A DNA stretch of 64,000 nt from Bacillota bacterium. GTDB taxonomy: Bacteria; Bacillota; UBA4882; UBA8346. Both the position numbers and the translations under genes were made by a program. Below are positions 60,383-64,000 of this stretch, piece after piece. The stretch is from NCBI GenBank assembly GCA_023426245.1, contig JAFABB010000024.1, forward strand, positions 273,601-337,600. The letters run 5' to 3'. The notes beneath the pieces were generated by a model. It saw only the letters and a program-made list of their open reading frames with translations, did no database searches and was not told where the DNA came from. The stretch's first letter is position 1; each line of letters opens with the position of its first letter.

Positions 60383-61315
60383 ATGAAACCCAAAAACTCC
60401 TTTTTCAGCTTGCTTATTGTATTGGTTTCCGCTTTTCTGGTCGCTACACCTGCTTTAGCTGAAGATACCGGGAGCTCAACCGGTTTTGACGCCGGATACC
60501 GGGTTGATAATCTGCGCTGGAATATTGCGGGAAATATTGATGGCGCTTCCCCCAATATTTTATCGGAGTTGACCTGGCAAGACCTGAAGATTTTCCAGAC
60601 CGGCGTCCATACCAAAATCAACCTGGATTCGAATGTTTTTTTTCAGGGTTCTGCCGGCTTCGGCATCATTACCAGCGGCAAAAATCAGGATTCCGATTAT
60701 CACGGCGATAACCGTACCTTGGAATTCTCCAGATCCAATAACAGCAGCAACGGGGACTATGTTGGAGATATCTCCATGGCTATAGGCATCAATGCGCTGA
60801 CCGGAGGGGTATTCCAAATTTCCCCTCTTTTTGGATATGCTTATAACTGGCAAAATGTCCGGATGACCAATGGTTATCAGACAATCGCCACTGACGATAA
60901 CAATATAGGTCCGATCACCGGGCTGAACAGCACCTATAAAACCAAATGGCAAGGACCCTGGCTTGGAGTAAGCTTGAAGGGGGATTTTTCTCCCGCCTGG
61001 ACCCTGTTTAGTAATATGGAATATCACTTGGTAAGTTATTCGGGCGAAGGAAACTGGAATCTCCGGGATGATCTGGATCATCCGGTGAGTTTCGAACATT
61101 CCGCGGACGGTGATGGTCGTACTTATTCGGTTGGACTTGCTTTTTCACCTACCGACCAAACCCATTTCACTCTTAAATATTGCTATAGCCTGTGGTCGAC
61201 CGACGATGGCACGGATACCACTTATTTTAGCAACGGAACATATGGTATGACCCGTTTTCATGAGGCGGTATGGGAATCGAAGGCGATAATATTCTCTTAT
61301 ATTCAAAGTTTTTAA
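60383..61315 (+). CDS. Outer-membrane beta-barrel protein (Pom/omptin-like)
   Basis: 310 residues with signal peptide (FFSLLIVLVSAFLVATPALA-E). The mature start YRVDNLRWNIAGN and PNILSELTWQDLKIFQTG resemble outer-membrane proteins of the 'protochlamydia outer membrane protein' kind. The rest is aromatic beta strands (GPWLGVSLKGDFSPAWTLFSNMEYHLVSY; TDQTHFTLKYCYSLW), and it ends in Phe (FSYIQSF). The function is unknown. Single gene. Confidence 0.8.
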   Translation: MKPKNSFFSLLIVLVSAFLVATPALAEDTGSSTGFDAGYRVDNLRWNIAGNIDGASPNILSELTWQDLKIFQTGVHTKINLDSNVFFQGSAGFGIITSGKNQDSDYHGDNRTLEFSRSNNSSNGDYVGDISMAIGINALTGGVFQISPLFGYAYNWQNVRMTNGYQTIATDDNNIGPITGLNSTYKTKWQGPWLGVSLKGDFSPAWTLFSNMEYHLVSYSGEGNWNLRDDLDHPVSFEHSADGDGRTYSVGLAFSPTDQTHFTLKYCYSLWSTDDGTDTTYFSNGTYGMTRFHEAVWESKAIIFSYIQSF

Positions 61316-61319
61316 CCTT

Positions 61320-61380
61320 CTCTCCCGTTATCACATGGTCCATCAGTTCGATGCCGATGATTTTGTTTCTGGAGTTTAGC
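61320..61380 (-). pseudogene. radC-like 3' remnant 1
   Basis: On the minus strand this encodes NSRNKIIGIELMDHVITGE, matching the C-terminal region of RadC-type JAB proteins (xGIELLDHxIxG). The nucleotide sequence is close (about 45 bases, few changes) to the relic at 63839-64000. It is truncated on both sides, abutting the stop of the outer-membrane protein gene. The stretch 61381-61660 shows no gene. Confidence 0.5.
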
Positions 61381-61662
61381 GAAATGATACCGATATATAG
61401 GGACTTTTCATAGATAAGTTATTACTAAATATTTCCCCTTTCGCCATAATGTTTTTTGCCCTTTTTGATTTAAAGATAATCCCCTTCCCAATCCTGGAAA
61501 AGTATTTTATTTTCACTCATTTTAACCAATATAATGTTATTAATATCTTTCATTCATTCAATTAGTTAGGAAGATCTGGCTATCAGCCCGACTTTCTTGA
61601 AAAAGATTATCCAAATGAAATTCGAACAAAATACACTAATCTGTACCTGATTTCAAAGTAAA

Positions 61663-61691
61663 AAGCTGTCCCTAAATACAGGACAGCTTTG
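61663..61691 (-). terminator. Terminator after the beta-propeller gene (element-like)
   Basis: AAGCTGTCC and GGACAGCTT pair around CTAAATACA, with TTTTTAC following on the minus strand, 30 bases past the stop of the gene at 61721. The stem is the same GCTGTCC as the tips of the dispersed hairpin elements, as if the two ends had been joined. Confidence 0.8.
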
Positions 61692-61720
61692 AAAAGACTA
61701 TCATTTCATCGATTTTAACA

Positions 61721-63571
61721 TTATTTTTTCAAGTAAATCACGCGATATTCATCATATAAAGCCAAGGCCCGGAATACCGGAATCCGGAATACCATCCCTA
61801 ACGCATTGGTAAAAGTGCCAATGTGCGAGAATTTAAGATAAAGAGTGATCTTATCGCCTTCGCTCCATCCTCCGCCTTTCATCGCATTCCAGTCATCCGC
61901 AAATTCTTGGGAAGGAATTTCCACAAAAAATCGCTGCCCATAATCACTGATGTCAAGATAGGGGATGCCCTTACCATTATCCGACGTATGGATCTCAATT
62001 TGATCTCCTACTAGCTCGCCACTATACTCGCCAAAACAATTGGGATATGATGCCGGACTTTTCATGAGCGTTGCAAAATCCTTAAATTGATAGGAGCCTT
62101 GCAACACTTTTTTATAAGCCTTCAAATCATCAATGGTTGTTGTCCGTTTGCTGGAAACATAATCTTTGCTGATATAACCGCTGACCTCTTTGGATGCTCC
62201 ATCCACCGCAACCTGGGCCTTGCACCAATAATATCCAGCCTTATGCAACTCTTCATTATTGGAAACATTGACAATCATATTTGGACTTACCGGGAACTCT
62301 GCTCCCCTTTGGTTAGCCGAGATGGAAGTGCTAACGGTTGTTTTTCGGACCACAAACATAGGACGATACCCTAAATCCTGCAGCTTTATTTCGGGTTCGG
62401 AGGAATCCCCCATAATAAATAATCCATTTCCGGCAATCAATAATCTTTTTCCTGATTGATCCGTGGTAAAAGTGTTTATTTGAATGTCATCATCACGGAA
62501 TTGGCCCAATAGCCTACCATTTTCAGCGTTATAAATTGAAATTTCACCATTATTGCCATTTTGCAACCTATTGCTGGTAAAACAGAAGAGGTCATGAGAA
62601 TTATGTTTAAAAATAACCTGATCGGCATAAAATTCCTCGATTTGACATAGTAGGGATCCATCATCCATTTTAAATACTTGGCCTTTTTGATCACTATTCA
62701 CAAACAGCAGTTTTTGATCATCGGATATCGCAATCAGATAACCTTTTCCATGCAATGCAGGTTGAGGGCGATCGACCGCTTTGCCATCCTTCAGACTATA
62801 AAAAACCGGACGGCCCTCTTTGGAAAGATAAACCAGAAAATCGTCTTTCAAAAAGGCGAAATGATATTCTTCAACATCGTAAGCGTAAGGAAAAGGTTTA
62901 ATAGTGTATAATACTTTTAAATTGTTAGCGTCTACTATAGATACCGTCTCGGCATTTTTGGCCACGATGTAACGGCCTGAAGGACTAAAGGCAAGATTTT
63001 TAGTGGGAATGGCGCATTTTTTTAGTAGCTTCCCATCCAGGGAATAGACTGCAATCCCATTCACCGTACCGAGCGCGATACTTTTTCCGTCTGGATAAAA
63101 CGCTCCGGTTTTAAGTTCGCTAATGGGCAATTTGATAACAGTTTTCGTGGCTAATGTATTATAATCATAAACTCTGGCGTAACCTTGGTCCTCAATGCAA
63201 AGGATCATTTGATTATCCGGAGAAACCTTCACAGTTCCAACAGGGGCATTCGTCCTAAATAAACATTTCCAACTCGCCCGAGTTCCTTGCCGCTGATTTG
63301 ATTGGGCTTCTTGAGTATCTCGATTATTTTCATCCTGAGTATCTTGATTGTCTTGATTATTTTTATCCCGGGTATCTTGATTGTCTTGATTGTTTTTATC
63401 CTGGGTATCTTGATTACCTTGAGTATCTTTATTATCTTGAGTCGATTGGGTCGTTTTATCGATAATGATTTGTTTTAATTTCGGAAGCGAGATATTTGCT
63501 TTTACGGACACCGTGCTAAAAACTAAGATTAAAAAAATAACTCCGTAAAAAAGCGCTTTCCTTTTTTTCAA
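61721..63571 (-). CDS. Secreted beta-propeller (WD40-like) protein
   Basis: 616 residues with a signal peptide (ALFYGVIFLILVFSTVSVKA). Residues ~40-95 are a low-complexity Asp/Asn/Gln linker of 11-residue repeats. Residues ~100-380 look like a propeller of short repeats (TVKVSPDNQMILCIEDQGYARVYD, AFYPDGKSIALGTVNGIAVYS, LAFSPSGRYIVAKNAETVSIVD). The last ~230 residues contain an SH3-like part and a beta-rich domain of unknown type. Function unknown; surface or periplasmic scaffold is inferred. Confidence 0.75.
   Translation of the reverse strand: MKKRKALFYGVIFLILVFSTVSVKANISLPKLKQIIIDKTTQSTQDNKDTQGNQDTQDKNNQDNQDTRDKNNQDNQDTQDENNRDTQEAQSNQRQGTRASWKCLFRTNAPVGTVKVSPDNQMILCIEDQGYARVYDYNTLATKTVIKLPISELKTGAFYPDGKSIALGTVNGIAVYSLDGKLLKKCAIPTKNLAFSPSGRYIVAKNAETVSIVDANNLKVLYTIKPFPYAYDVEEYHFAFLKDDFLVYLSKEGRPVFYSLKDGKAVDRPQPALHGKGYLIAISDDQKLLFVNSDQKGQVFKMDDGSLLCQIEEFYADQVIFKHNSHDLFCFTSNRLQNGNNGEISIYNAENGRLLGQFRDDDIQINTFTTDQSGKRLLIAGNGLFIMGDSSEPEIKLQDLGYRPMFVVRKTTVSTSISANQRGAEFPVSPNMIVNVSNNEELHKAGYYWCKAQVAVDGASKEVSGYISKDYVSSKRTTTIDDLKAYKKVLQGSYQFKDFATLMKSPASYPNCFGEYSGELVGDQIEIHTSDNGKGIPYLDISDYGQRFFVEIPSQEFADDWNAMKGGGWSEGDKITLYLKFSHIGTFTNALGMVFRIPVFRALALYDEYRVIYLKK
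63299..63440 (-). repeat. 33-bp coding repeat
   Basis: About three to four copies of a 33-base unit encode DTQDKNNQDNQ-like 11-residue repeats in the linker of the beta-propeller protein. Copies differ by a few bases (DTRDKNNQDNQ, DTQDENNRDTQ). Confidence 0.8.
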
Positions 63572-63838
63572 TTTTTATGACCTCCTGAAAATGATGATAC
63601 CGATGAATTTAAGTTGTTAGTCACGATCATCTCCTTGGTAAAAGTCAACACAAGTAACTTTTATTATTTACTTCATCCGCTAAATCATCAATGGGAAATT
63701 TAATTTTCACAATCCTCAAAGCCATGCAAGCAAGATATTATTAATTCTAGGTGATTGAACAAAAACCTACCCTATTATAAAATTTTTTGGTAAAATTGGA
63801 ATTGCGCCGCCTGTAGATCCGCTCGTCCCTTTGAATCG

Positions 63839-64000
63839 TTACAAAAACCCCTTTTCCTTCAAACTCACATAACTCTCTTCTCCCGTTATCCCATGATCCA
63901 ACAGTTCGATACCCATGATTTTCCCGGTTCCCGGACCCAATATTCATCTTCCCAGCCACTTCTTCAACCCCAATCCGTCTTTCAATATCTGCCTGTAAAT
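63839..64000 (-). pseudogene. radC-like 3' remnant 2 (continues past the window)
   Basis: The minus strand encodes KIMGIELLDHGITGEESYVSLKEKGFL and then TAA at 63839-63841, the typical C-terminus of RadC/JAB proteins. Upstream the frame meets a TGA, and coding-like sequence (DIERRIGVEEVAGK) continues in a different frame, so the gene is broken by an indel. The 5' part lies beyond base 64000. No gene is seen in 63572-63838. Confidence 0.6.

Noticed and set aside
60560..61099. Minus-strand open frame of 179 codons inside the barrel gene 60383-61315
   Set aside because: The forward frame has a signal peptide, beta strands and terminal Phe; the reverse frame has none of these.
1..64000. tRNA or rRNA genes
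   Set aside because: I saw no cloverleaf with a GTTCGAATC-type arm and no rRNA-like sequence on either strand.
61320..64000. Prophage or integrative element at the right end
   Set aside because: radC-like genes are often in mobile islands, but no integrase, attachment repeats or phage genes are visible in the window.

Overview
ORGANISM. The window (roughly mid-40s % GC by eye) looks like the chromosome of a spore-forming member of the Bacillota (Firmicutes) that also has an outer membrane. The gene orders are typical of Bacillota: rpsB-tsf-pyrH-frr-uppS-cdsA-dxr-rseP, ylxM-ffh-rpsP-khpA-rimM-trmD-rplS-lepB, and rpsT beside gpr and lepA. There is a germination protease (gpr) and a YtvI-like sporulation membrane protein. 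At least four predicted outer-membrane beta-barrel proteins are present, three of them ending in the C-terminal Phe used as an outer-membrane assembly signal, and the ABC sugar-binding protein has no lipobox. Together these suggest a diderm, endospore-forming lineage (of the Limnochordia/Hydrogenispora, Halanaerobiia or Negativicutes kind). The sequence alone does not fix the taxon. LAYOUT. 1-2330: end of an upstream gene, a secreted DUF4932 protein and a relic of a second copy. 2331-6191: FMN-riboswitch-controlled riboflavin operon ribD-ribE-ribBA-ribH. 6243-7504: marR-GNAT unit with a promoter embedded in two palindromic operators. 8062-9255: membrane acyltransferase. 9621-17550: lepA, a NarL-type two-component system whose kinase is split by a frameshift, two unknown membrane proteins, gpr and rpsT. 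17580-24422: histidine genes hisD-hisB-hisH-hisA-hisF, with a HisA of the eukaryotic (yeast HIS6-like) type, and a separate hisI; between them lie an Ohr protein, a YmaF-like His/Cys-rich protein and a DUF692/MNIO-type enzyme. 24573-29873: DUF378, a flavoprotein, and a deoR-galK-galE unit. 30039-36778: secreted PKD protein, DedA-PAP2 fusion, two tandem outer-membrane proteins, DUF1540. 36904-41546: translation and secretion operon. 41712-50603: outer-membrane protein plus a beta-manno-oligosaccharide utilisation locus (LacI, GH130 phosphorylase, ABC importer, cellobiose/mannobiose 2-epimerase, GDSL esterase). 50607-60174: zinc-ribbon protein, rseP, dxr, ytvI, cdsA, uppS, frr, pyrH, tsf, rpsB. 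60383-64000: another outer-membrane protein, a beta-propeller secreted protein and two radC-like gene relics. HOW THE GENES WORK TOGETHER. The rib operon makes FMN/FAD precursors under FMN feedback. The manno-oligosaccharide locus is a complete cytoplasmic route from imported oligosaccharide to mannose-1-phosphate and glucose. The ffh, rseP, lepB and uppS/cdsA genes supply envelope biogenesis. MOST UNUSUAL STRUCTURE. A family of short (about 96-130 bp) hairpin-forming intergenic elements has conserved, asymmetric terminal inverted repeats (GGGGCTGTCCCAAAAG at one end, GAGGCTGTCTAAAAAG at the other). Four good copies (9473, 42690, 46543, 58106), a divergent cousin (56422) and solo or miniature ends (351, 54755, 61663) are present. 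Nearly all sit a few bases past a stop codon, which points to a MITE/REP-like family used as 3'-end or intra-operon RNA hairpins.
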